A stretch of 6,300 nt of DNA from the NCBI GenBank assembly GCA_900548615.1, contig URKW01000111.1:1-6300 (forward strand), given 5' to 3'. Each line of letters starts with the position of its first letter. Position 1 is the first letter of the stretch. Below, one piece after another: positions 1 through 6,080 of this stretch. Source of the DNA: an uncultured Eubacteriales bacterium. GTDB lineage: Bacteria; Bacillota; Clostridia; Oscillospirales; Oscillospiraceae. The notes under the pieces are model-generated. The model searched no databases. It was given only the letters and a program-made list of their open reading frames with translations, and was not told the DNA's origin. The translations under genes were made by a program, and so were the position numbers.

Positions 1-390
1 GGCCAGCGCACGGGCCAGTGCCGCCCGCCGCTTCATGCCGCCGCTGAGCGTCTCCGGCAGCGCGTCAAGGCTGCCGCCCAGCCCCAGCTCTGTCAGCCAG
101 CAGCGGGCGTCCTCGGCGCTGCCGGTCAGCGCGGCATTTTCCAGCGCCGTTTTCCACGGCAGCAGGCGATCCTCCTGAAAGACCACGGAGAACCGCGTTC
201 CCTCCGGACGGATCACCCTGCCACTCTGGGGCTGCTCCAGCCCCAGCAGCAGCCGCAGCGCCGTGGTCTTGCCCTGCCCCGACGCACCGGTCAGGCACAC
301 CCGGCCGCCCTCCGGGATCTCCAGCGAAAGCTCCCGCAGCACCGGACGCTCCGCCTCGTAGCCGAAGGTCACATGGTCAAACCGGATCAT
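1..390 (-). CDS. ABC importer ATPase, NitT/TauT (SsuB/TauB-like) class, 3' end outside window
   Basis: This gene encodes the cytoplasmic ATPase that powers the importer formed with the two genes upstream of it. Only the first 130 codons are present; the rest lies beyond the left edge. Visible in order are the Walker A loop GASGQGKTT (residues 35-43), a Q-loop FQEDRLLPW (from residue 71) of the form typical of nitrate, sulfonate and taurine importer ATPases, and the ABC signature LSGGM (115-119) followed by KRR. Walker B and the H-switch would lie outside. The ATG at 390 is preceded by AAGGAGG with a 6-nt spacer, and it overlaps the permease stop by 14 bp, so translation is probably coupled. 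The family assignment is firm from the motifs. The substrate cannot be told from an ATPase. Confidence 0.93.
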   Translation of the reverse strand, partial: MIRFDHVTFGYEAERPVLRELSLEIPEGGRVCLTGASGQGKTTALRLLLGLEQPQSGRVIRPEGTRFSVVFQEDRLLPWKTALENAALTGSAEDARCWLTELGLGGSLDALPETLSGGMKRRAALARALA

Positions 391-1126
391 GGCCGCCCTC
401 CTTCCGTGTCAGGCCCAGCGCGGCGGATTGCAGCAGGGCGCTGCACAGCACGATCACCGCCGCCAGCGCGAAAACCTGATCGTAGCTGATGGTGGCCTTG
501 CCGCCCCACAGCAGGTCGCCCAGCGAGCCCTGCGTGCGGCAGATGACCTCGGCAGCGATGCCGGACTTCCACGCGAAACCCAGCCCCGTGACGGCGGCGG
601 TTCCGGCGTAGGGCCGCAGCTGCGGCAGCGTAATGTGCCGCAGCGTGTCCCACCGGGTCATGCCGAATACGCGGGCCATCTCGGCCAGCTGGGGGTCAAG
701 CTGCCGCAGGCCCGTTTCCATGCCGCTCCATACGATGGGCAGCACCGTCAGAAACACGATGGTGCTGGGGATATAGCCCCGCCCCACCCACAGGAACACC
801 ACAATGGTGAACACCGCCACCGGCATGGCCCGGATCAGCCCCACCAGCGGCCCGGTCAGCCACCGGAACGCCCTCCACCGGACGGACGCGGCGGCGCACA
901 GCGTGCCCGCCAGCGCCGCCAGCGCGAACCCGGCGCAGACCCGCAGCAGCGAAAGTCCCGCCGCTCGCCAGAAGCTCGCCGTGCCCGCCAGCGCCAGCAG
1001 CGCCCGGAGGGTATCCACCGGTATGGGCAGCGGCAGCAGCAGTGTCCGGTTGGCGGCCATAGCCGCCAGCTGCCACACGAGCAGCCAGAATAGTACCGCT
1101 ATGCTGTTTTTCAGCGCCTTACGCAC
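377..1126 (-). CDS. ABC importer permease, NitT/TauT (SsuC/TauC-like) class
   Basis: This is an inner-membrane channel subunit of 249 residues, a usual length for SsuC/TauC-type permeases. Hydrophobic segments lie near residues 8-24, 58-80, 98-114, 118-135, 175-195 and 217-238, giving about six spans. The cytoplasmic EAA coupling loop, which docks the ATPase, is visible at about 149-170 with the pattern EMARVFGMTRWD followed by ITLPQL. The start is uncertain. A GTG at 1126 overlaps the lipoprotein stop by 8 bp and gives a normal N-terminus (MRKALKNS, then the first span), but has no clear Shine-Dalgarno. A GTG at 1159 would add 11 residues and has only a weak AAGAG upstream. I prefer 1126 because of the protein's shape; coupling to the preceding gene could replace the missing ribosome site. 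The downstream ATPase gene overlaps its 3' end. Confidence 0.92.
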   Translation of the reverse strand: MRKALKNSIAVLFWLLVWQLAAMAANRTLLLPLPIPVDTLRALLALAGTASFWRAAGLSLLRVCAGFALAALAGTLCAAASVRWRAFRWLTGPLVGLIRAMPVAVFTIVVFLWVGRGYIPSTIVFLTVLPIVWSGMETGLRQLDPQLAEMARVFGMTRWDTLRHITLPQLRPYAGTAAVTGLGFAWKSGIAAEVICRTQGSLGDLLWGGKATISYDQVFALAAVIVLCSALLQSAALGLTRKEGGHDPV

Positions 1127-2129
1127 CGTAATAATAGAAGTCGTCGCCCGGCAGCGCACCGCCCACGCTCTTGGGGTCGGCGTCGTACATCACCTGCAAA
1201 TAGGCGCTGAGATCCGTTTTCATCTCCGCGCCGGTGACGAAGGTCAGTCCGCAGGAGGGGATAGCCTTCTGGGCCAGCGCCGCCTTGGGGATCAGGCCGT
1301 ACTGCTCGCACAGGGCGGCAGTGCCCTCCACGTCGGTCTGTGCCTTTTCGATGGAGGCGGCGTACTCCTTCAGGAACAGTTCTACCGCGCCGGGATTCTC
1401 CTGCAAAAAGGCGTTGCGCACGATGACGCAGCCCATCATCAGCTGATTGCCGCTGATCTTGCTCCACTCCTCCGTCATGTCAAAGAGCTTCGCGGCGTTC
1501 TCGTTCTGCATCAGGATGCTGGTAGCCACCGGCTGCGGAGCCAGAATGAGGGCGTCCGGGTCGCTCTGCCACACGGTCAGCAGCTCGCTGCCCTCGCCCA
1601 CGAACTGGATGGTCACATCCTTGTCGGGGTCAAGTCCGTTGCCGGTCAGCACGTAGCGGAGGATATACTCCGGGTTCGCGCCCTGCCCGGGGGCATAGAT
1701 GGTCTTGCCCGCCAGATCGGCGATGGAGGCGGCCTCCTGTCCGTTGCCCAGCAGGGACAGCACGCCCAGCGTGTTCACCGCCAGTACCGTCACGCCGCCC
1801 TCGGTCTTGTTGTACAGCGCCGCGGCCATGTTGGTGGCCACGGCGGCAATGTCCGCCTCACCCTTGGAGATGGCGGCCACCACCTCGTCGTTGGCGCCGC
1901 TCATGGTAATGTGATAGGTGTTCTCCGTCTCTCCGGCGTCAGCGGCGGCCCACAGGTTCATGGCGCCGATGCCGGTGGGGCCGGACAGCACGTACAGGTT
2001 CACCTCCGCCGTCGTGGGGGTATCGTCCGGCTGCTCCGGCTCTGTATTGGCCTGACTGCCGCAGGCGGTCAGACTCAGCGCCAGCGTCAACGCCAGCAGC
2101 AGACTGACAATGGATTTGATGTGCTTCAT
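1119..2129 (-). CDS. ABC importer substrate-binding lipoprotein, NitT/TauT class
   Basis: This 336-residue protein is the extracytoplasmic solute receptor of the importer. Residues 1-22 are a lipoprotein signal: K3/K5 charges, a Leu/Ala-rich core, and lipobox LTAC with the lipidated cysteine at 23. An acidic, Thr/Pro-rich linker (about 26-41) follows, then a periplasmic-binding-protein type 2 fold. NitT/TauT-like features are the LSGPTGIGAMNLW stretch near 48-60, GEADIAAVATNMAA (90-103) and the ADLAGKTIY segment (138-145) that recurs in COG0715 receptors. The ATG at 2129 has GAGGT with a 6-nt spacer and overlaps the regulator stop as ATGA, which suggests coupled translation. The substrate is unknown; nitrate, sulfonates, taurine or vitamin precursors are all precedents for the family, and nothing visible chooses among them. 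Confidence 0.92.
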   Translation of the reverse strand: MKHIKSIVSLLLALTLALSLTACGSQANTEPEQPDDTPTTAEVNLYVLSGPTGIGAMNLWAAADAGETENTYHITMSGANDEVVAAISKGEADIAAVATNMAAALYNKTEGGVTVLAVNTLGVLSLLGNGQEAASIADLAGKTIYAPGQGANPEYILRYVLTGNGLDPDKDVTIQFVGEGSELLTVWQSDPDALILAPQPVATSILMQNENAAKLFDMTEEWSKISGNQLMMGCVIVRNAFLQENPGAVELFLKEYAASIEKAQTDVEGTAALCEQYGLIPKAALAQKAIPSCGLTFVTGAEMKTDLSAYLQVMYDADPKSVGGALPGDDFYYYGA

Positions 2130-2749
2130 AGGATTACCTCGATTCTTTTTCCGTCACGGACGATCAGTCCCGCTTCCGCCAGCTCCTCCATGGCCCGGTA
2201 CAGGCTGGTGCGGCCCATGGACAGCGTGCCCGCCAGCTTTGTCATGCTGAGCTTCTCCGGCAGCCGACCCCACTCGTCACAGTTGGCCCGCAGCCAGCGG
2301 TACAGCCGGTGCTGGGCACTGTCCTGGGTGAAGATGGCGATCTTGCCGTTGAGGAACCGCACCCGGCTTGAGAGAAAGCCGATGTAGTTCACCGCCATCT
2401 GCGGGCAGCGTTGGAACCACTGCCGCAGCAGTTCCTCCGGCAGCGGCACCACGGCGCAGGCCGTTACCGCCCGGATACGGGACACGTACCCGTCTCCGCC
2501 GAACAGTGCCGCCGCGCCGAAGGTGCCGCCGGGGCCAAAGACCGCCAGCACCGCCTTTTCCCGCGTGGGAGCCACGGCTTCCGTCCGGCCCTCCAGCACG
2601 ATGCCCAGCGCCCGTCCCGCCGTAGCGGGGTCACAGATGGTGTCGCCCCGGCTGAAGCGGCTCACGCCCAGCGATTGTGCCTCGTGCAGCAGCTCCTCCG
2701 CGCCCTGAAACAGAAAGTGGTCATGCAGGAGCGTCATGTGATCGTCCAT
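2126..2749 (-). CDS. Crp/Fnr-family transcriptional regulator, first gene of the importer operon
   Basis: This is a 207-residue DNA-binding regulator. The N-terminal part (about 8-110) fits a cyclic-nucleotide-binding-like beta roll. A long dimerisation helix follows (about 110-140). The C-terminal winged helix-turn-helix (about 165-207) contains SMTKLAGTLSMGRTSLYRAM, with R180 and R185 placed like the DNA-contacting arginines of Crp. By my hand alignment the residues that hold cAMP in E. coli Crp (E72 and R82) are replaced by A79 and Y88/V89, so another ligand is likely. Its four cysteines (39, 98, 115, 157) do not match the FNR iron-sulfur spacing. The ATG at 2749 is chosen because AAGGAG lies 6 nt before it; an in-frame TTG at 2776 falls inside a palindrome and has no ribosome site. 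Being cotranscribed with the importer suggests it controls that operon and itself. Confidence 0.9.
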   Translation of the reverse strand: MDDHMTLLHDHFLFQGAEELLHEAQSLGVSRFSRGDTICDPATAGRALGIVLEGRTEAVAPTREKAVLAVFGPGGTFGAAALFGGDGYVSRIRAVTACAVVPLPEELLRQWFQRCPQMAVNYIGFLSSRVRFLNGKIAIFTQDSAQHRLYRWLRANCDEWGRLPEKLSMTKLAGTLSMGRTSLYRAMEELAEAGLIVRDGKRIEVIL

Positions 2750-2755
2750 AGCGCA

Positions 2756-2761
2756 CTCCTT
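2756..2761 (-). promoter_or_regulatory. Ribosome binding site deciding the start of the Crp/Fnr-type gene
   Basis: AAGGAG on the minus strand lies 6 nt ahead of the ATG at 2749. It selects this start over the in-frame TTG at 2776, which would place the ribosome site inside the coding region. Confidence 0.85.
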
Positions 2762-2769
2762 AAAAATGT

Positions 2770-2783
2770 GTTCCAAATGGAAC
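2770..2783. promoter_or_regulatory. Perfect palindrome GTTCC-N4-GGAAC, candidate operator of the importer operon
   Basis: The 14-bp sequence GTTCCAAATGGAAC has fully complementary 6-bp arms (GTTCCA and TGGAAC). It can equally be read as 5-bp half-sites separated by 4 bp, the geometry of FNR-type sites (TTGAT-N4-ATCAA). It lies about 5 to 18 nt downstream of the predicted transcription start of the Crp/Fnr-type gene, so a bound protein would block initiation or early elongation. The half-site differs from the Crp (TGTGA) and FNR (TTGAT) consensus. Assignment to the adjacent regulator is inference from position, symmetry and spacing. No second copy was noticed elsewhere in the window. Confidence 0.6.
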
Positions 2784-2793
2784 GGTTTTACAT

Positions 2794-2822
2794 AGTATAA
2801 CGGCAGCGGCGGCGGTTGTCAA
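2794..2822 (-). promoter_or_regulatory. Sigma-A-type promoter of the regulator-importer operon
   Basis: Reading the minus strand, a consensus -35 TTGACA (2817-2822) is followed by a 17-bp spacer and a -10 TATACT (2794-2799). The predicted start is near 2787, giving a leader of about 38 nt before the ATG at 2749. Five of the six -35 bases are also used by the divergent exoA promoter. Confidence 0.85.
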
Positions 2823-2844
2823 GGGGCGGAAAATGTGGTATGAT
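2816..2844 (+). promoter_or_regulatory. Sigma-A-type promoter of exoA with extended -10
   Basis: On the plus strand, TTGTCA (2816-2821) is followed by 17 bp and TATGAT (2839-2844). TGG directly precedes the -10 and so forms an extended -10 element. The predicted start is near 2851, about 22 nt before the ATG. The -35 overlaps the divergent operon's -35 by five bases. Confidence 0.82.
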
Positions 2845-2857
2845 GGCAAAAAACGCA

Positions 2858-2863
2858 AAGGAG
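2858..2863 (+). promoter_or_regulatory. Ribosome binding site deciding the exoA start
   Basis: AAGGAG lies 9 nt before the ATG at 2873. It rules out the in-frame upstream starts between 2816 and 2872, which fall in the promoter or near the predicted transcript start. Confidence 0.8.
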
Positions 2864-2872
2864 CGTCCTTTT

Positions 2873-3631
2873 ATGCGATTGATCTCATGGAACGTCAATG
2901 GCCTGCGCTCGTGTCTGGGAAAGGGCTTTCTGGATTTCTGTGCTTTTGCCGACGCGGACGTGATCTGCCTGCAGGAGACGAAGATGCGCCCGGAGCAGGC
3001 GGCATTCGACCTGCCGGGCTATCACCGCTTCTGGAACAGCGCCGACAAGGCGGGCTATTCCGGCACCGCCATTTTCACCCGCCGCCAGCCGCTGTCCGTC
3101 ACCTATGACTTCGGCCCGGATATCCACCGGCACGAGGGACGGGTCATCACCGCCGAGTACGAGGATTTTTATCTGGTGTGCTGCTATACCCCCAACTCCA
3201 AGGATCAGCTGTCCCGGCTGGACTACCGCATGGAGTGGGAGGACGATATCCGGGCGTACCTGCTGGAGCTGGACGGCAAGAAGCCGGTGGTCTACTGTGG
3301 CGACCTGAACGTGGCCCATCAGGAGATCGACCTGAAAAACCCCAAGACCAACCGCATGAACCCCGGCTTCTCCGACGAGGAGCGGGCCAAGATGACCCAA
3401 CTGCTCTCCAGCGGCTTTGCCGATACCTTCCGCACATTGTATCCCGACCGCACCGGGGCCTATTCCTGGTGGAGCTATCGCTTCCATGCCCGGCAGAACA
3501 ACGCAGGATGGCGCATCGACTACTTCATCGTGTCCCAGCGTCTGCTGCCCCGTGTGAAAAACGCCGATATCTGGCCGGAGATCACCGGCAGCGACCACTG
3601 TCCCGTGGTGCTGGAGCTGACGGAAGAATAA
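2873..3631 (+). CDS. exoA: Exodeoxyribonuclease III / AP endonuclease (ExoA, Xth)
   Basis: This Mg-dependent endonuclease/exonuclease/phosphatase-fold enzyme cleaves DNA 5' to abasic sites during base excision repair and removes nucleotides or blocking groups from 3' ends. It is 252 residues, the size of Bacillus ExoA. The whole catalytic set is visible: N7 in SWNVNG, metal ligand E35 in LQETKM, Y105 in YTPNS, D144 and N146 in GDLNVAHQEIDL, D216 in RIDYF, and the terminal D241-H242 pair in GSDHCPVV. The aromatic SWWSYRF stretch (198-204), typical of the DNA-binding face, is also present. The start is set by AAGGAG ahead of the ATG, giving the standard MRLISWN N-terminus. The gene stands alone: its own promoter overlaps that of the divergent regulator, and a strong hairpin begins at its stop codon. 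It appears intact. Confidence 0.97.
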   Translation: MRLISWNVNGLRSCLGKGFLDFCAFADADVICLQETKMRPEQAAFDLPGYHRFWNSADKAGYSGTAIFTRRQPLSVTYDFGPDIHRHEGRVITAEYEDFYLVCCYTPNSKDQLSRLDYRMEWEDDIRAYLLELDGKKPVVYCGDLNVAHQEIDLKNPKTNRMNPGFSDEERAKMTQLLSSGFADTFRTLYPDRTGAYSWWSYRFHARQNNAGWRIDYFIVSQRLLPRVKNADIWPEITGSDHCPVVLELTEE

Positions 3632-3666
3632 AAAAATGTCTGCCGCGAAAGCGGCAGACATTTTTT
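3631..3666. terminator. Bidirectional rho-independent terminator between exoA and the convergent ABC operon
   Basis: A perfect 16-bp inverted repeat (3631-3646 with 3651-3666) encloses a GAAA tetraloop. The core stem is ATGTCTGCCGC/GCGGCAGACAT, flanked by A and T runs on both sides, so each strand gives a GC-rich hairpin followed by U residues. It starts at the last base of the exoA stop codon and ends at the stop codon of the minus-strand permease, so it serves both converging transcripts. Confidence 0.95.
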
Positions 3667-5264
3667 TACAGATGCGCATAGATTTTCGCACCGGAGGTTT
3701 TCAGCCACCGCAGCAGCACCAGCGCCAGCACGATAAACAGCGCCGTGGCCGCCAGCAGGAACGCCGCCGCGCCCAAATGAGCCATCAGGGCGTAGTACAG
3801 GAAGCCCAGTCCCGCTGCCAGCACCCAACCGCCGAACATGGACAGGAATACCGCCAACCCCTGCTTGATGGGAGCCACCTCGCTGGTCCAGGTGAGGTTG
3901 GGCCGCTTCAGCCCCATGAACAGGCCGAAGGCGGCAGACAGCACCACGTATACCATGGGGACGACCACCACCAGCGCCGCGTGAAGGAAGTCCAGACCGG
4001 ACACCGCCGCCACGCACGCGGCGCACAGCATCAGCGGCAGCTCCGTGATCAGCAGGTGCAGCCCCAGCTTGGCCCGCAGCGCCTGCCACGGGTCGATGGG
4101 CAGCGACTGGGCGATCCACAGGCTCTTGCCCTCCAGCGACACCGACGGCGCGGTAATGTCGTTGCTGCCTGCCAGCAGGCACAGACACAGCGCCGCCAGC
4201 ACCGGCACGAAGTCCTCGCTTCCGGCGAACAGGGCGTTCATCATCAGGAACACCTCACGTCCCTTGATAAGAGCCGCCACCGCCAGAATCAGCAGAAACA
4301 CCGTGCCCAGACCGCAGTTCAGCATGTAGAGGGGACTGGCGGTGAACCGGCCCAACTCCTTACGCAGCAGCGCGGCGGCAGGGGAGGTCTGCATGGCGGC
4401 CTTCTCCCGATAGACCGCCTTGGCGGTATTGCCGGAGGCGGTAGCGATGTTCAGGAAGCTGCGGGCGATGAGATACCACACCAGCGCCAGCAGGGCGATC
4501 ACCACGGCGGAGACGATCAGCATCGCCGCACCGTCGCCGCAGCCCACCCGGCCAAAGAGGTACAGGGGATAGACGCTGCCCTTGATCTTATCACCGACGC
4601 TGGCGGCATTCAGCAGCAGACTGCCGATCAGCGCCTGAAACCGGAAGCAGACGAAATAGTACAACCCGAAAAACACCAGCGATACCAGCACCGTGATAAA
4701 ACTCTTGTTCTTCAGCTTCAGGCTGATTTTCGCCACCACCCAGCCCAGCACGCAGGACAGCGCCAGCACGAACAGCGAGATGACGATCAGCAGCACCACG
4801 CCGCCCAGAAGGATCCCCGCCGTAAGGGGCACGGTGCACCAGTACACGATGATAACCGGCAAGATCACGATACCGGAGTACATCAGGCCCAGCAGATAGA
4901 CATTCAGCAGCCGGGACGCCATGATGATCCGCACCGGAATGGGCATGGACAGCAGCAGGTCGTTGTCCTTGGCCAGATACAGCCCCGAATAGGTGTTAAA
5001 CACGCTGCCGAAGGCGCCCAGAAACACCGCCATCATCCCCATGATGACGAAGTACAGCCAGTCCATACCCATCTCTACCAGCTGGCCGCACATGGCGGCG
5101 GCCAGCACCGCGAACATGCCGCCCAGCACGCCCGCCATCAGCAGCACGAACATCACGATATAGGCGATGGTCGTCCCTTTGGAGCGGGCCTTGTTCTTTT
5201 TCGCGTCGTAGAAGTAGCTGCGGAACACCTCCATCAGCTGCTTTTTCAGCAAAAGCTTCAGCAT
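3666..5264 (-). CDS. ABC-2-type transporter permease, large two-half form
   Basis: This is a 532-residue polytopic membrane protein, the membrane partner of the ATPase encoded just upstream. It starts with a basic amphipathic stretch (MLKLLLKKQL, then KKNKARSKG at 22-30), and hydrophobic segments recur along the length, probably twelve or so spans. Two similar motifs, DLLLSMPIP (102-110) followed by a short charged helix and SLWIAQSLPID (381-391) followed by another, suggest an internally duplicated protein made of two half-transporters. The ATG at 5264 overlaps the ATPase stop by 7 bp and has GGAGG with a 7-nt spacer. The length and pairing resemble clostridial EcsB-like or ABC-2 exporter permeases. 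Whether it exports peptides, lipids or drugs cannot be read from the sequence. It ends within the shared terminator. Confidence 0.88.
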   Translation of the reverse strand: MLKLLLKKQLMEVFRSYFYDAKKNKARSKGTTIAYIVMFVLLMAGVLGGMFAVLAAAMCGQLVEMGMDWLYFVIMGMMAVFLGAFGSVFNTYSGLYLAKDNDLLLSMPIPVRIIMASRLLNVYLLGLMYSGIVILPVIIVYWCTVPLTAGILLGGVVLLIVISLFVLALSCVLGWVVAKISLKLKNKSFITVLVSLVFFGLYYFVCFRFQALIGSLLLNAASVGDKIKGSVYPLYLFGRVGCGDGAAMLIVSAVVIALLALVWYLIARSFLNIATASGNTAKAVYREKAAMQTSPAAALLRKELGRFTASPLYMLNCGLGTVFLLILAVAALIKGREVFLMMNALFAGSEDFVPVLAALCLCLLAGSNDITAPSVSLEGKSLWIAQSLPIDPWQALRAKLGLHLLITELPLMLCAACVAAVSGLDFLHAALVVVVPMVYVVLSAAFGLFMGLKRPNLTWTSEVAPIKQGLAVFLSMFGGWVLAAGLGFLYYALMAHLGAAAFLLAATALFIVLALVLLRWLKTSGAKIYAHL

Positions 5265-5971
5265 TCCTCTCCCTCCAGTTCCAGAAAGACCTCCTCCAGA
5301 CTGTCGTCGCCCTTGACCTCCTCCATGGTGCCGGAGCGGATCAGCTTGCCGCCCTTGATGATGGCCACCTTGTCGCACAGCTTTTCCGCCACCTCCAGCA
5401 CGTGGGTGGAGAAGAAGATGGCGCCGCCCTCGTCGCACACCTCGCGCATCATGCCCTTCAGCAGATGGGACGCCTTGGGATCAAGGCCCACAAAGGGTTC
5501 GTCCATGATGATGAGCTTCGGCTGATGCAGCCACGCGGCGATGATGGCCAGCTTCTGCTTCATGCCGTGGGAATAGGCGGCGATAGGCTGGGCCAGATCC
5601 TCCGTCAGCTCGAAGGCGTCGGCGTATTTTCGGATGCGCTCCTGCCGCTGCCGCGCTCCGACGCCGAAGATATCGGCCACGAAGTTCAGGTACTTGATGC
5701 CCGTCATAAAGTCGTACAGGTCGGGGTTGTCGGGGATGTAGGCCATCTCCCGCTTGCAGCCCAGGGGATTCGCCTTGATGGACTTGCCGTCAATGGTGAT
5801 CTCCCCCTGATCGAATTGCAGAATGCCCACCACGGATTTCAGCGTGGTGGTCTTGCCTGCGCCGTTGTGGCCGATGAAGCCGTAGATCTCACCGGCGGCA
5901 ATGTGCAGCGTCAAATCGTCTACGGCCTTCTTCTCGCCGTAGCGCTTGGTCAAATGTTGAATGTCCAGCAT
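5258..5971 (-). CDS. ABC transporter ATPase (EcsA/BcrA-like class)
   Basis: This 237-residue cytoplasmic ATPase pairs with the ABC-2 permease. Motifs in order are the A-loop tyrosine in KRYGEKKAV (Y11), Walker A GHNGAGKTT (34-42), a Q-loop region AYIPDNPDLYDFMTG (77-91), a divergent signature YSHGMKQKL (133-141), Walker B LIIMDEP (153-159), D-loop GLD (162-164) and H-switch histidine 190 in FFSTHVLEVAEKL. The usual Q-loop glutamine is an aspartate (D81 in my alignment), which also occurs in EcsA-type ATPases. The ATG at 5971 has GGGAGG with a 7-nt spacer; upstream in-frame extension runs through the promoter and terminator and is rejected. It is the first gene of a two-gene operon and overlaps the next by 7 bp. 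The transport direction is probably export, from the family; the substrate is unknown. Confidence 0.93.
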   Translation of the reverse strand: MLDIQHLTKRYGEKKAVDDLTLHIAAGEIYGFIGHNGAGKTTTLKSVVGILQFDQGEITIDGKSIKANPLGCKREMAYIPDNPDLYDFMTGIKYLNFVADIFGVGARQRQERIRKYADAFELTEDLAQPIAAYSHGMKQKLAIIAAWLHQPKLIIMDEPFVGLDPKASHLLKGMMREVCDEGGAIFFSTHVLEVAEKLCDKVAIIKGGKLIRSGTMEEVKGDDSLEEVFLELEGEEC

Positions 5972-6015
5972 ATGCTTTCCTCCCAAATCATATTTTCTAT
6001 CCGGTATCCTACCAC

Positions 6016-6030
6016 ATGACGCAGCGTCAT
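6016..6030. repeat. 15-bp perfect palindrome in the ABC-2 operon leader
   Basis: ATGACGCAGCGTCAT has 7-bp complementary arms around one central base. It lies in the roughly 103-nt leader of the ABC-2 operon, about 45 nt downstream of the predicted start. The single-base centre makes an RNA hairpin unlikely without opening base pairs, so a dimeric protein site on DNA is the better guess. No function is shown. Confidence 0.45.
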
Positions 6031-6080
6031 AAGCAATACCCGCCGCGCCGAAAAAGCAATATTTTTTCAAAGGCGGGCGT

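Noticed and set aside
804..2387. Open frame of 527 codons on the plus strand
   Set aside because: It lies antisense to the permease, lipoprotein and regulator genes, which have clear domains and ribosome sites. Its translation is low-complexity and Gly/His/Gln-rich, as expected for the complement of GC-rich coding sequence.
2816..2872. Longer exoA start adding 19 residues
   Set aside because: The added codons cover the -35 and -10 elements, and AAGGAG precedes the ATG at 2873, which gives the standard family N-terminus.
2885..3691. 268-codon frame on the minus strand opposite exoA
   Set aside because: exoA on the other strand has every catalytic motif. This frame crosses the terminator and shows no recognisable domain.
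5265..5438. N-terminal extension of the ABC-2 permease by 58 codons
   Set aside because: It overlaps the conserved 3' part of the ATPase gene in another frame, and a good GGAGG site precedes the ATG at 5264.
3636..5525. Open frame of 629 codons on the plus strand
   Set aside because: It starts inside the terminator and runs antisense to the ABC-2 permease and part of the ATPase. Its Gln/His/Arg-rich translation is typical of a shadow frame.
6039..6077. Inverted repeat CCCGCC/GGCGGG around the predicted transcription start as an RNA hairpin
   Set aside because: One arm straddles the predicted start site, so the stem would be incomplete in the transcript. The short GC arms are likely by chance at this composition.
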